A stretch of 64,000 nt of DNA, from positions 52,433,053-52,497,052 of the forward strand of contig CM060732.1 of the NCBI GenBank assembly GCA_030704615.1. The letters are read 5' to 3'. Positions 20,326-30,470 of the stretch are shown here, piece by piece. Under the pieces are notes generated by a model. That model searched no databases and was not told the DNA's origin. It saw only the letters and a program-made list of their open reading frames with translations. Position 1 is the stretch's first letter. Every line of letters begins with the position of its first letter. Origin of the DNA: Takakia lepidozioides. Its lineage: Eukaryota > Streptophyta > Takakiopsida > Takakiales > Takakiaceae. Both the position numbers and the translations under genes were made by a program.

Positions 20326-21930
20326 TGACAGATTGGTTAAAGAAATTGAGTTCGAAAGGTAGCACTCAATCTATAAGAGCACACACAGAGAGAGGAAGGG
20401 CAGGGCAAGGGGCAACCCAGATCAGAGAAGGTCTGTACAGTCTGTATAGCCCCGCCACGCGGCCACCCACCTCCTGCACAACACCTGTCTCCCTGCTCCT
20501 CTTCTTCTTATCCCTGTCTCGCACTTCTTTACAATTCTTCAACAAGCAACTGCAATCAAAGCCCCCTAGAGATGACGACCATATTTCTAGTGCAGGACGC
20601 ACAGGGGACCTGCTCCATTAGAATCAGAACACGTGTCATACACGTACAGGATGAAAAAGTTGGCGGGTCATAACTCTTCACAAATGGCGCTGCTCTCCTG
20701 AGAAGAGCTCTCAGGGAGAAAGCCACCCACATACAAGCCGAGCGCTTTTCCTTGTAGTGCTTGGGTGGGAAGCTCGAATCCATGCAGCAGAGAGCGGACC
20801 AGGCTGTGGAGGTGAATTGGGTATGCCTGGGCTCTGGGGAAACCCAGATGGCCGGGACGACGCCCCGGCCACCAGAGATAACCAAGGAAGGTATATATAT
20901 GTAAATTTGTAGTGCTTTTTGGGTTTTGGAGCGATGTAAGGTCCGTGTTGTCCTCGATCCTTCTAAGAGCTGCAAGCATTCACTTTTCAATGTCGAGGGT
21001 CAGTTGCCAGAGGTGTGAGACAATTTTCCGTGGTCCGTCTGGAACGTGCAGAGAGACATCCGCCACTGAGGGATGGGTAAAGGGCAGAGACAGAAGTACT
21101 CATGTATGGTTTCCAGGAAGGCTATGACGAATTGTGAGGGCTTTGTCTCTGCGGAATATCAAGCCTCGCCGAGGTTGTCGCGTATTGTATTGTGCATGGT
21201 ACGGACTCAGACCCAAACGCTGTAATGCTCACGCTCTGAAAAGGACAGGGAATTATGCATGGATGTAAGGGCTGTTCTAGACAAATGCTAGAAAAGAGTA
21301 ACGCTAGAAAAGAGTTCTGCATTGCTACTCACAGTTGTGACACATGTGGCTGATTACACTGCCAGCCACACAGCGCTTTGGGTAGAGAGAGAGAAGGGGG
21401 GATATAATGCTTACACTAACAATGATAATTGAGACTTATCTCAATTGGAACAAGTGGCTATTGGAAGCTGCAAGTTTTCTGATGAAGTTCTTGAAGTGCT
21501 GGCATACAGGTCAATCAATTAGCATGGAATGGGACCGGCAGGAGTTCTTCTCAGAGTTTTTTCACCTGTTCACAGAGGTGGGACAACAAATTTGAGAAGG
21601 TGAGGCTATCTAATGGCAGAAGGCTTTAAGATAGGATTATATTTGCCTGTTTCATAGATTAATTCAGTGCTCCTCCTGTGAAAAGCAGCAGAAAAGTATC
21701 TTGAGTTGGTGCCAGTAGGTTTTTCTTTCTTTTCATGAGGGCATGAAAGTGGGTTGCTCGGGTTGCTCAAGGTCGATCCCTATTATTGGGAAGGTGGCTG
21801 GAGATTCATTGCCAGCTCCATGCAAGGCTGTGGTTGAAGCTGTGGTTGGTCAGCTGGCCACAGGTAGCTTTCACAGAGAAGTCCACGATCCCCAAACTTC
21901 AGACATGAGCGCATAAAGGAGGCCCTGTGG
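20326..21930. other. Divergent intergenic region between the ESSS-like gene and the PPR gene
   Basis: No recognisable protein in 1.6 kb between two divergently transcribed genes, so it probably holds both promoters. A TATATATA stretch at about 20890-20898 is the only TATA-like element I noticed. Confidence 0.35.
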
Positions 21931-24582
21931 ATGGAGAATTGCTTGAACCCTTCTTGGGTGAAAGCAGAGCTAGCTGCCGTGATACCAGGTAGAGCACAAT
22001 CTGGTGACAGTTCAGGTTATGGGGTACAGACAGAGTGGGGTCAAAAATGCCCTCAGACCGAATTTGAGTATCACCCACAATCTGTCGCTCGTGATGGACT
22101 GACGCTGAGAGTCATTAAGAACTCTTCTGGCGATTGTGTGAGGACATTATGCAAGGCAGGACGATTGAAAGAGGCACTGCAAATCTTGAACCAAAGAGGC
22201 TTTCTGGCAGACTCCAGCACTTATGTCTCTCTCTTGCAGGAGTGTGTCAACATGAAAGGCCTAGCAGAAGGAAAGCAGGTGCACACTCACATAATCCAGA
22301 GTGGATTCAAACCTAATATTTATCTGTTCAACAGCCTTGTTAACTTGTATGCGAAGTGTGGGGCCGTGCTGGCTGCATGCCAAGTGTTCAACCAAATGCC
22401 AGAACGTGATATGTTTACATGGAATACAATGATAGCAGGATATGCCAAGCATGGGTATGGTAGGGAAGCTTTTGAGGTCTACAAGAAAATGATACAGAAA
22501 GGGGTGATGCCAAACACGGTGACGTTCACTTGTATTCTTAAGGCATGTGCCAACCTAGCAGCCCTAGAAAAGGGCATAGAGGTCCACACTTATATTATCA
22601 AAATTGGAATTGCACCAGATCTCATTCTCCAAAACACCCTCGTGGACATGTATGCCAAATGCGGAAGCATACAGGATGCACGTCAAGTGTTTGACAATAT
22701 GGCTAAACGAGATGTGGTGTCATGGAACTCCATGATCACAGGATATGCTCATCACGGGTGTGGTAGGGAGGCTTTCAATCTCTACGAGCAAATGATTCAA
22801 GAAAGGTTTTCACCCAACAGGGTCACGTTTATTTGTGTTCTTAAGGCGTGCGCCAGTCTGGCAGCCCTAGAAAAAGGTGAAGAGGTCCACGCTGACATCA
22901 TCAAAGCTGGAATTGTGCCAGATATGATTCTGGAGAATACACTCGTGGACATGTATGCCAAATGCGGGAGTATAAAGAATGCGGGACAAGTCTTTGACAA
23001 AATGGTTAAACGAGATGTCGTGTCCTGGAATGCCATGATCGCCGGATATACTGAGCACGGGTATGGTAGGGAGGCTTTGAAGATGTATCATCAGATGCAA
23101 CAGGAAGCATTGATGCCCAACGGGATCACATTCACTTGTGTTCTGAAGGCTTGTGCCAGCCTCACAGCCCTGGAAAAGGGCATAGAGGTCCATCAGGACA
23201 TCATCAAAGCTGGAATTGCATCACATATCATTGTGGAGACTGCCCTTGTCGACATGTATGCCAAATGCAGAAGCATAAAGGATGCCCGTCAAGTATTTGA
23301 CAATATGGCTCAACGCAATGTGGTCTCTTGGAGTGCCATGATTGCAGGATATTCTGAGCATGGGGGTGATAAGGAAGCCTTTGACATTTATGAGAAAATG
23401 CTACGGGAAGGGGTGAAGCCAGACAGAGTGACATTCATCTGCGTTCTTAAGGCGTGTGCCAGCCTGGCAGCTCTGGAAAAGGGAATAGAGGTCCATGGCG
23501 ACATCTTCAGAGCTGGAATTGTGCCAGATATCATTCTGGAGAATACCCTCGTTGATATGTATGCCAAATGTGGGAGCATAAAGGATGCCCGTCATGTATT
23601 TGACAATATGGTTCAGCGAAGTGTGGTGTCATGGAGCGCCATGATAGCAGGACTTGGTCAGCATGGGTGTGGAGTGGAGGCCCTCCAACTGTTTGAACAA
23701 ATGCAACAGGAAGGCTTGAAGCCAAATGAGACCACCTTTATATGTGTTCTCTCTGCATGTAGCCATGTGGGCCTGGTAGGTGAAGGGCTTCACTACTTTG
23801 ATTCCATGAGTCGAGATCATGGCCTCCACCCTAAAGGGGAGCATTTTGGTTGCATGGTGGACCTTCTTGGTCATGCAGGCCAATTAGAGGAGGCAGAGGA
23901 CTTGATGAACAAAATGCCAATAGAACCTGATGGTGCAGTGTTGGCTGCCTTGCTTGGTGCCTGCAGAATTCATGGCAATGTGGAGGTAGCAGAGCGTGCG
24001 GCAAAATGCCTTCTGAAGCAGGATCCAGGGCATGCTGCAACTTATGTGCTGCTATCAAACATCTATGCTGCTGCTGGAAGGTGGGACGATACTGAAAAGG
24101 TGAGAAAAATGATGCAGGACAGAGGGGTCAGAAAGGAGGCAGGGCACAGCTGCTTTGAGGTGGACAACCAGGTGCATACATTTGTTGTAGAAGACAAATT
24201 GCATCCACATATTGAGGTTATACATGCTAAGCCGAAGAGTTTGTCAGGGCAGATGAAGGAGGCTGGGTATGTGCCTGACACTCGCTTTGTGTTGCATGAT
24301 GTGGAGGAGGAGCAAAAGGAATTTTCTCTTTGCCACCACAGTGAGAAGCTGGCAATTGCTTTCGGTCTTATCAGCACGCCGCCTGGGACTCCTATCTGTG
24401 TCAACAAGAACCTTCGGGTGTGTGGTGACTGCCACACAGCCACCAAGTTCATCTCGAAGATTGTTGAACGAGCAGTAGATTGTGCGGGATGCCAATCACT
24501 TTCACCACTTTCAACATGGGGTTTGTTCTTGTGGGGATTATTGGTGAACAAGAAATTTTGTGGAAAAAATGCTTGGCTTTAG
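21931..24582 (+). CDS. PLS-class pentatricopeptide repeat protein, DYW subgroup, frameshifted near its end
   Basis: Intronless frame of 883 residues. PPR motifs begin near residue 69 and include about five P-L-S blocks of roughly 101 residues that are nearly copies of each other (TFxCVLKACASLAALEKG, LVDMYAKCGSIKDARQVFDN). E/E+ domains follow (LLSNIYAAAGRWDD), then DYW deaminase motifs: H803-S-E805 and C831-G-D-C834. Such proteins bind organelle RNA one base per motif and edit C to U in mitochondria or plastids. The reading frame shifts at about 24478: one extra base puts the last residues out of frame, while the next frame encodes a perfect DYW ending (HFHHF, then CSCGDYW) and stops at 24545-24547. 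The PG-box region reads KEAGHSCFEV, with the usual Pro and Trp replaced. Catalytic HxE and the first CxxC are kept; the second zinc-site residues are lost from this frame. The start is the first Met of the long frame; no targeting signal is obvious. Confidence 0.9.
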   Translation: MENCLNPSWVKAELAAVIPGRAQSGDSSGYGVQTEWGQKCPQTEFEYHPQSVARDGLTLRVIKNSSGDCVRTLCKAGRLKEALQILNQRGFLADSSTYVSLLQECVNMKGLAEGKQVHTHIIQSGFKPNIYLFNSLVNLYAKCGAVLAACQVFNQMPERDMFTWNTMIAGYAKHGYGREAFEVYKKMIQKGVMPNTVTFTCILKACANLAALEKGIEVHTYIIKIGIAPDLILQNTLVDMYAKCGSIQDARQVFDNMAKRDVVSWNSMITGYAHHGCGREAFNLYEQMIQERFSPNRVTFICVLKACASLAALEKGEEVHADIIKAGIVPDMILENTLVDMYAKCGSIKNAGQVFDKMVKRDVVSWNAMIAGYTEHGYGREALKMYHQMQQEALMPNGITFTCVLKACASLTALEKGIEVHQDIIKAGIASHIIVETALVDMYAKCRSIKDARQVFDNMAQRNVVSWSAMIAGYSEHGGDKEAFDIYEKMLREGVKPDRVTFICVLKACASLAALEKGIEVHGDIFRAGIVPDIILENTLVDMYAKCGSIKDARHVFDNMVQRSVVSWSAMIAGLGQHGCGVEALQLFEQMQQEGLKPNETTFICVLSACSHVGLVGEGLHYFDSMSRDHGLHPKGEHFGCMVDLLGHAGQLEEAEDLMNKMPIEPDGAVLAALLGACRIHGNVEVAERAAKCLLKQDPGHAATYVLLSNIYAAAGRWDDTEKVRKMMQDRGVRKEAGHSCFEVDNQVHTFVVEDKLHPHIEVIHAKPKSLSGQMKEAGYVPDTRFVLHDVEEEQKEFSLCHHSEKLAIAFGLISTPPGTPICVNKNLRVCGDCHTATKFISKIVERAVDCAGCQSLSPLSTWGLFLWGLLVNKKFCGKNAWL

Positions 24583-25056
24583 ATGTAAGTGAGCCCAGGT
24601 TGGATCTTTTCCGGCATACTTCTATACTCATAACCTGATAGGCTATGACAAGCATGCAGCTTGGGTGGGAGGTTATGTAAGAAAATTGATGTGTAGCTCG
24701 CATGGAGACTTCCTCTCTTCTGTAGTAAGACTATGCATCATGTTGAAGTCAATGTAGAAAATGTAGTTGAAGGACCTTACACAGTGTTAAGGCTCCGATT
24801 GGTGCTGAGTCATGCCCTTAGTCTCGCCTCCCCCTTATCTTTTCCCAAAGCAAGACTAAGAGAGGAAAGCACTGAAACTGAATTAAAAAGAGGTTGATTA
24901 CAAAAGAAACATATAACCTCAATAATGTGGATTAGGAAAGCAGAGCGTTTCCTACGAAGGGGCTCAAAATTCAAATACACTTTCAATTTTGAGTTCATAA
25001 TTTTATGATGCCTAAAGGAAAAGTTAATAATCTCAAGAGGGTGCTTGGATACTGAC
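24583..25056. other. Short intergenic stretch, no gene seen
   Basis: Sequence between the PPR gene and the aquaporin relic. It contains the PPR 3' flank and AT-rich sequence without a recognisable ORF. Confidence 0.3.
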
Positions 25057-25362
25057 CTTGACAACAAAGCTGGCGCAAATAGAGCCGAGTGCTTGGCATG
25101 TGACTTATAGTATGGTTTGTACTGAGCTGCTTTACCCCGTCAGCATAGTTGCAACTGAGATTAACGGGTTGAGATGTCCGCCAGATGCAGCCAGAATACA
25201 GAAAGACAGAATGGCGCCTTGTATTATTGCAAGTGCTATGATGGGACTGGAATAGCCCTGCTCCAGGATTGAAATTGTGGCAGAGATGCTCATAAACATT
25301 AGGGTCAAAGTGGCCACAAATTCCATGGCCACTGCCCTCCATATCTGAGCCAAGACATCCAT
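25057..25362 (-). pseudogene. XIP-type aquaporin exon, pseudogene with two in-frame stops
   Basis: One minus-strand frame encodes WRAVAMEFVATLTLMFMS (helix 1), a second hydrophobic helix (IIALAIIQGAILSFCILAA) and the first pore loop SGGHLNPLISVA. After this come LTG, a TAA (25132-25134), SSSVQTIL, a second TAA (25105-25107), then VTCQALGSICASFVVK and a GTCAGT donor at 25056. The pore motif NPL instead of NPA is typical of the XIP (uncharacterised intrinsic protein) subfamily, plasma-membrane channels for small solutes. Both stops fall inside homologous sequence, so this exon is dead. Upstream and downstream exons were not found. Membership in MIPs is clear; XIP is inferred from NPL and from CQALGSI. 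Confidence 0.65.
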
Positions 25363-25399
25363 ATAAGATCATTTCTCTGAATAGTTGAGGCCCCTCCAA

Positions 25400-26600
25400 G
25401 GTTTCTAGAGCTCTACGGGTGGTCTTCCAGGCCTCCAGTTTATTTTGTCATCCGGATGTGCAGAAGAATTTCACAAATTAGGAAAGCCTCGAGCAATTGA
25501 CAAAGTTGGAGGACCAGTATCTCTGCTAATCAGAAAGCTAATCAGAATGTCAAATGCAGAGGATGTTACACCTGTCCCTCGAGGCATTGAAATCATGAAG
25601 AAGAATCTATTGTTTGTTTTAAAAACATCTAATGTAATTGATGCAAAGCACATATTCCACGTTTTATCTCCTTTAACAAGTAAATCATGTGCAAAGCAGC
25701 CTTTAAAGCTGTGGTCGGTGGATCTTGTATGGGATTAGACACGCTTACAACGGCATTTCCATAAATGCTAGAGAGCTAAAGTTTTGTGACAAGTCCAGAA
25801 ACCACAAGAACTTCATGTGCATCAACCAGATGCAACTCCATGCTAATAGAGTATACCACCTTCCAAGCGACATTAAAAAAAGACTGGACCTTATTCCAAT
25901 GAAATATGCAAAATTGGTAAGCACAGTCAGTAAGCAGCCAGACTGTTTCAGACTTAAAAGTTGAGAGACACGGAAGCTGGTTCATCTGGAGGATCCAGAA
26001 ACCTGAACACCGCTTCAGTCAAAATGCAAGAGTCATGAACACTAAGGAAAATGGGTAAGGAAAATGGGAGCCACCTAGGGCCACCCTCGTACGAGTTCTG
26101 AGAAAATTGCAAGGCAGCACTGAACCAGAGGTCCTAAGCCAAAGCACAAACCTAAGCTGAGAACCAGAATGACAACCCATCAAAGCATGAACAAGCAACC
26201 AGAAAAAAGACAGAAGGCATATCTCAATCTGGGCCAGCCAGAAACCAGGAAACAGCCTTACTTCGAGCAGCCTAGAGACTACAGCTAACAAGGCACTGGA
26301 TGGTCAAGCAAGAGAATGAAGCCTTCACCAGCTGGGCTTCAGAAACAAACTCCATCAACGCTTTTGCCTGAGTGATTCAAATTTTAGATGTGCGCGGACA
26401 TTAGAATCCCGATTCTTTTCTATGCCTCCAATTGATGTCCTATCCTCCGGGAATCCGGGGGAGGCTCGGTAACTAGGAGAGTCCCCAATCGACTGGAGGT
26501 CGAGGTGACCAAGTGACTCTATCTCCCTCGCGTTTGCACAAAATTCCAAGGTAAGCCCATTCTGCATCAAATTGTGCGAGCAGGGCTGTCCTCCTGCTCT
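25400..26600. other. No gene seen
   Basis: 1.2 kb between the aquaporin relic and CutA. A + strand frame at 25445-25738 and another at 25725-25964 look weakly protein-like, but I recognise no domain. Likely old repeat sequence. Confidence 0.3.
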
Positions 26601-26620
26601 CAGGACATCTGCGAATCATG

Positions 26621-27220
26621 TTATATTGCAACCTTTTTGGTGCTTTCTTCAATCCACTTCAAGTATTTGTCATTACCTCCAGTGATGGGCAAGGCGATGA
26701 CTTCTGGCGTATCATAGGGATGATTGGACTTCACATGAGCAGTGAGAGCATCCAGGAGAGATTGCCGTGTCTTGATTATCAACAGCAGCTCTGACTCCAC
26801 CTCAACCTTGCCCTCCCACCAATATGTGGACTCTACCCCGGGAACTTGACTGACACAAGCTGCAAGCTTATTTTCTATAATGCTTTGTGCCAGCTTTGTA
26901 CCTGTTCCTTTGTCAGGCACGGTAACATAGACAACGATTACAGGCACGCCTTCATTGGCCATTGCATGCGCACTAGAAGCTGCTACACTTGCAGAAGGCT
27001 GCTGGAACATGCGTACCCAGCCTGGGCTGCAAAGAAACCAGTTGGAAAAAGAAAGCCTCAAAGGATTCCTCAATAAACGGAGAGGCAGAAAGGACGGAGC
27101 AGGTAAAACTCTCTGACTTGGAACAGCACCAGCGAGCGATGAAGCCAGAGCTCGCATGGTCATTCTTGCAGCGTAGGAAGAAGACAACCCTATTTCCGTT
27201 TGTGAACAAATAGACTTCAT
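26621..27220 (-). CDS. CUTA: CutA1-type copper-binding/divalent-ion tolerance protein, plastid-targeted form
   Basis: A single-exon minus-strand frame of 199 residues. Residues 1-90 are Ser/Arg/Leu-rich with few acidic residues, as in a transit peptide. Residues 92-197 form the complete CutA domain: VIVVYVTVPDKGTGTKLAQ, NKLAACVSQVPGVESTYWW, EVESELLLIIKTR, HPYDTPEVIALPI and a YLKWIEEST ending. CutA proteins are small trimers related to PII; the plant form sits in chloroplasts and binds copper. The domain is intact and ends normally. The first Met is chosen as the start of the longest frame; a second Met (RMTMRAL, about residue 20) is also possible. Plant CutA genes I know have introns, so the lack of any here is notable. 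No tail or target duplication of a retrocopy was seen. Confidence 0.9.
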   Translation of the reverse strand: MKSICSQTEIGLSSSYAARMTMRALASSLAGAVPSQRVLPAPSFLPLRLLRNPLRLSFSNWFLCSPGWVRMFQQPSASVAASSAHAMANEGVPVIVVYVTVPDKGTGTKLAQSIIENKLAACVSQVPGVESTYWWEGKVEVESELLLIIKTRQSLLDALTAHVKSNHPYDTPEVIALPITGGNDKYLKWIEESTKKVAI

Positions 27221-27239
27221 TATTATTATTATAGAGGGC

Positions 27240-27700
27240 TCGTTATTCCGACAATCCCATTATTCCTCAATGGATATAGGGTAGCATGTGCCGTTGGCCC
27301 AAGTGTCCAGTGTCATCTAAGCCCAAGTGCAAACTCCTATGTGTGTCTCCCATGTCGAGGCCCAAGTGCGACCTCTAGTAGGGTAGCCTCTCCCGTTCGC
27401 CCAAGGGTCTAATATCATCTAAATTCAAATGCATTTTTTTTCCACAGAGCCTACGACCAGATTTGAACCGGAGACCTTTCCCTTGATATCTCTCCTCTCG
27501 AGGCTCCAACCATTGTCCCAGGAATGCCCACTTTGCCATTTTTGCTATTTTTTGTGAATTTCCAGCGACCAAAAGTACTTGGAATTCCACATCTCCCACA
27601 CCGCAGGTCCAAAAATCATGAGACCAAGCCCATGCACCCCTCCTCATAGAGAGCTTTCCAACGGTACCAAGCACCAGGGCCGGGGCAACAAACATCTCGC
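27240..27700 (-). repeat. Repeat family R1, copy 1 (with a tRNA-like B box)
   Basis: Shares about 270 bases with 28380-28650 and part with 40437-40560. The minus strand contains GGTTCAAATCTGG, a good B-box match, with GACAATGGTTGGAGCCT about 35 bases before it (weak A box), followed by an A-run (GGAAAAAAAATG). A conserved upstream block reads GTCTCATGATTTTTGGACC and GTGGGAGATGTGGAATT. SINE-like, but the 5' end and target duplication were not defined. Confidence 0.5.
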
Positions 27701-27859
27701 TTCATATATTGACTAGGGTAGCTTGTGCCATTGGCCCAAGTGTGCAGTGTCATATAAGTCCAAGTGCAATCCCATATGTATCCAAGTGCGTCTCATATGT
27801 CGAGGCCCATTTGTGAAGAAATGAAATCTAAGACCAAGTGCAATTTTCTCTATATCCAA

Positions 27860-28340
27860 GTGTGTCTCCTATGTCGAGGCCCATGTCGTGCGCATACATA
27901 TCGCTACACAACTACATCGATGTCCAAACCACACCACGCATACCTTTATCTCTCTCGAGTGATAAAAAAGAACTAAACTCAAATAACAAGAGAAACACAA
28001 AACACAACACCATCACTCTTTAAAATAATAGTCGAGCCAAGAGCACCCCAAGCTATGGGGACTCCACCCCACAACAACCTATCATCCCTTCATAAGCACA
28101 TTCGGGTTCTGGACGGTGAAGGAGCTCGGTCGTGCTCAACTCGAGAGAGATGAGCCGCACGACTGACGCTCTCATGAAGATAAGACGGTTCAGGTGTCAA
28201 ACTAAACTTGACACTTGACTTACCACTTGAACTAAATCCAAGTGTTAAATACAAATAACTAGCTTTATTCTAGTTAATTTCACACTGTGTTTATTTAACT
28301 TTACACCCATTTAAGCCCCAATGCAATCTTCTATTCATGT
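27860..28340 (-). repeat. Solo-LTR-like sequence related to the gypsy LTRs at 41 kb and 50 kb
   Basis: The minus strand contains GACATCGATGTAGTTGTGTA and GGGGTGGAGTCCCCATAGC followed by CTCTTGGCTCGACT. These match, in the same order relative to transcription, blocks of the 3' LTRs of the methyltransferase/PHD gypsy elements (GACAACGATGTAGTTGTGTA and GTGGATTCCCCATGGC at 50450-50660). No internal element sequence is attached, so a solo or degraded LTR is likely. Confidence 0.45.
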
Positions 28341-28379
28341 ATCCAAGTACATCTCCCATGTAGAGCCAAGTGTCCAATG

Positions 28380-28650
28380 TCATCTAAGTCTAATCATTTT
28401 TTTTCAAAGAGCCTACAACCAGATTTGAACCGGAGACCTTTTCCTTGATATCTCTCCTGTAGAGCCTCCAACCATTGTCCAGGAGAGCCCACTTTGCTAT
28501 TTTTCCCAAATTTTCAGCGACCCAAAGTACTTGAAATTCCACATCTCCCACACCGCAAGTCCAAAAATCATGAGACCAAGTCAGTGCACCCCTCCTCATC
28601 GAGGGCTTTCCAGCCCAACCAAGCACTGAGGGTGGGGCCCCACAGTTTGG
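28380..28650 (-). repeat. Repeat family R1, copy 2
   Basis: Direct repeat of 27420-27690 with the same B-box-like GGTTCAAATCTGG, A-run and GTCTCATGATTTTTGGAC block. The two copies flank the solo-LTR-like stretch. Confidence 0.5.
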
Positions 28651-28959
28651 GACATCTCAAATATACAAAACAAAACAAAACAAAACAAAGTCTCAATTCA
28701 TATATTGATAGTTATGATTCCTATTCAGGTTGTAAAGCTCCATACTTGCTTATGCCTGGAAATAACCCGTTTCATCCAAAACGGCGATACACATTATAGT
28801 GTTTTTTTTGGCGTATAAAGCCGTTAATCCGTTACAATGATGTTTAGGTTAGGGTTAGTTTAGGCTGGTGGCTTGATCCTGGCCCTTCATTGATCTAGGG
28901 CTGCAAGGCAGCACCGTGGGTTTGGGCCTATAATGCCTCACCACGCGGCGGGCCACTAC

Positions 28960-30470
28960 GGTTAGGCCTTTTATATAAAGACGGCGCCCTGACACAAGGT
29001 CAGGGCGGTGTACTCAGGTGTTGTTGTATATGTGTTTTTGGTGTACAAGTTTTTGGATGAGAGCTGTTTAGCGTCTGATTCGTGTGTTTGATCCTCCTCT
29101 CGCGCGCTGCTTGCTCTTTGTTGTGCAACTTCGCTTCTTGAGAGGAAATGAGTATATGCTTCAGGCTTGTTTTATGGTGGAGAGGCCGGGTACTCTAGGC
29201 ATGGTGGATCCTGCCCACACTGTCAGGATCAGTTAGGTCCTTCGCGGGATTTGTTCTACGTCCTGCTGCCTAAGTGGTTCGCTAATACGTGCTATCGATG
29301 GTGGCTCCTCGCTTTGGCCTATTTTTTCCTGCTGCTGTGATTTTGTCGTCTCACGATGTGCGTTGGGATATGATTGCAGGGGATGGCTACAGTTCGTGAC
29401 TTGTTTTGTGTAGCTCGCAGAGAGGGGGAGAGCCTATTCCTTCATATTAGCGTGGCACTTGCTATCGAAGCTGATCCTAGTATAGAAGTTGACCCTGCTG
29501 CCATTTCTCATTCTGTTGGTGTTGATGTTGTTGCTCCTCATCCCTTCGTTTCTCACCCTGCTGACATTCTTGCTGTTACTAACACTACCAACGGCGCGCG
29601 GCCTGGCAGTGTTGCCTTGCTAGTGTCGCCTCTTCCTGAGCCCGTTGCTTGCGTTCCAGCCCTTGTTGTTTCATTGGGTTCTCCTGGTGGTAGTGATTAT
29701 GATGATTTAGGAGAGGCAAAAGCCTGGTCGCCAAGATTTGAGAGGTCTGACAGCTCTCTAGATAGTTGTGACCCGGACTACTATAACTTTGACAATTTTG
29801 TGGATCCAGGCCCTGAATATTTTTGAAAGTAGGCAGCAAGCAGCAGAATTGGAGAGAGACATTGAATTGTCACAGGAAATAGATGATTTGTTGTGTGAAA
29901 CATGTGACGAAGACCAGCTGTGGTTTGAGCGTGTGGAGAGAGCTGTTGTAGGTGATCTTGCTGCACTAACCAATCATCACGAGGCCCTATTCACGCGACC
30001 TTTGCTTGAGCCCGGTGCGGTGATATCCAGGGCCAGACAGCTTGTTAGGTGCGAATTTGAGCTACGTAACGAAGTGCGTCTACCATCCAGGCCAATCAAG
30101 TCGCGTTTTCTCAACCATCATGAATTAACTTGGTTGGAAGTTGGCTTGTATCTACCTCTTTCTGGTGTTCGAAGTGCAGAGCTTCATCATGGCCCTGGTG
30201 TGGTAGGGCGAAGTTGGTTGTCGTTGATGTTACAAGGCACGGGGGCTTTGATCTTGAGGGCACTACGGTTTCAGCTTCGGCCCTGCGCCTTGGCACTTAC
30301 TTATTCACTGTTAATTGATGGTCTGACGGGTGGGGCCTTGATAGTACAGTCGTCTGCTCTAGTGGTCCTGGGTGTGGGCACTACCTTTGCTTCACAGCGA
30401 ATGGCTCGCCCAAGCGCATTTGAGAGGCTGAGTGACTGTTCAAACTCGACTGTGCTTTCGCGCACCTAGA
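28960..30470 (+). other. Unrecognised transcription-unit-like region with two overlapping ORFs
   Basis: A TATA-like TTTTATATAAAG lies at about 28969-28980. A frame follows a TTGCAG splice-acceptor-like site at about 29380 and encodes VRDLFCVARREGESLF through YYNFDNFVDPGPEYF, with a stop at 29824-29826. A second frame (29768-30469) continues smoothly after a shift (ESRQQAAELERDIELSQEID, LCETCDEDQLWFERVERAVV). Together they look like one acidic, Val/Pro-rich protein with a frameshift, or two exons. I do not recognise any domain. Retroelement gag or a lineage-specific gene are both possible. Confidence 0.3.

Noticed and set aside
24470-24547. An intron restoring the DYW frame
   Set aside because: The needed change is a single base and no GT...AG pair of usable length is present; the flanking codons are continuous homologous sequence.
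27455-27500. tRNA gene suggested by GGTTCAAATC
   Set aside because: Only a B box is convincing; no acceptor stem or anticodon arm, and the sequence is repeated in other copies as part of a dispersed element.
28840-28868. Telomere-like TTTAGGTTAGGGTTAG
   Set aside because: Only three degenerate units, no array, with ordinary sequence on both sides.
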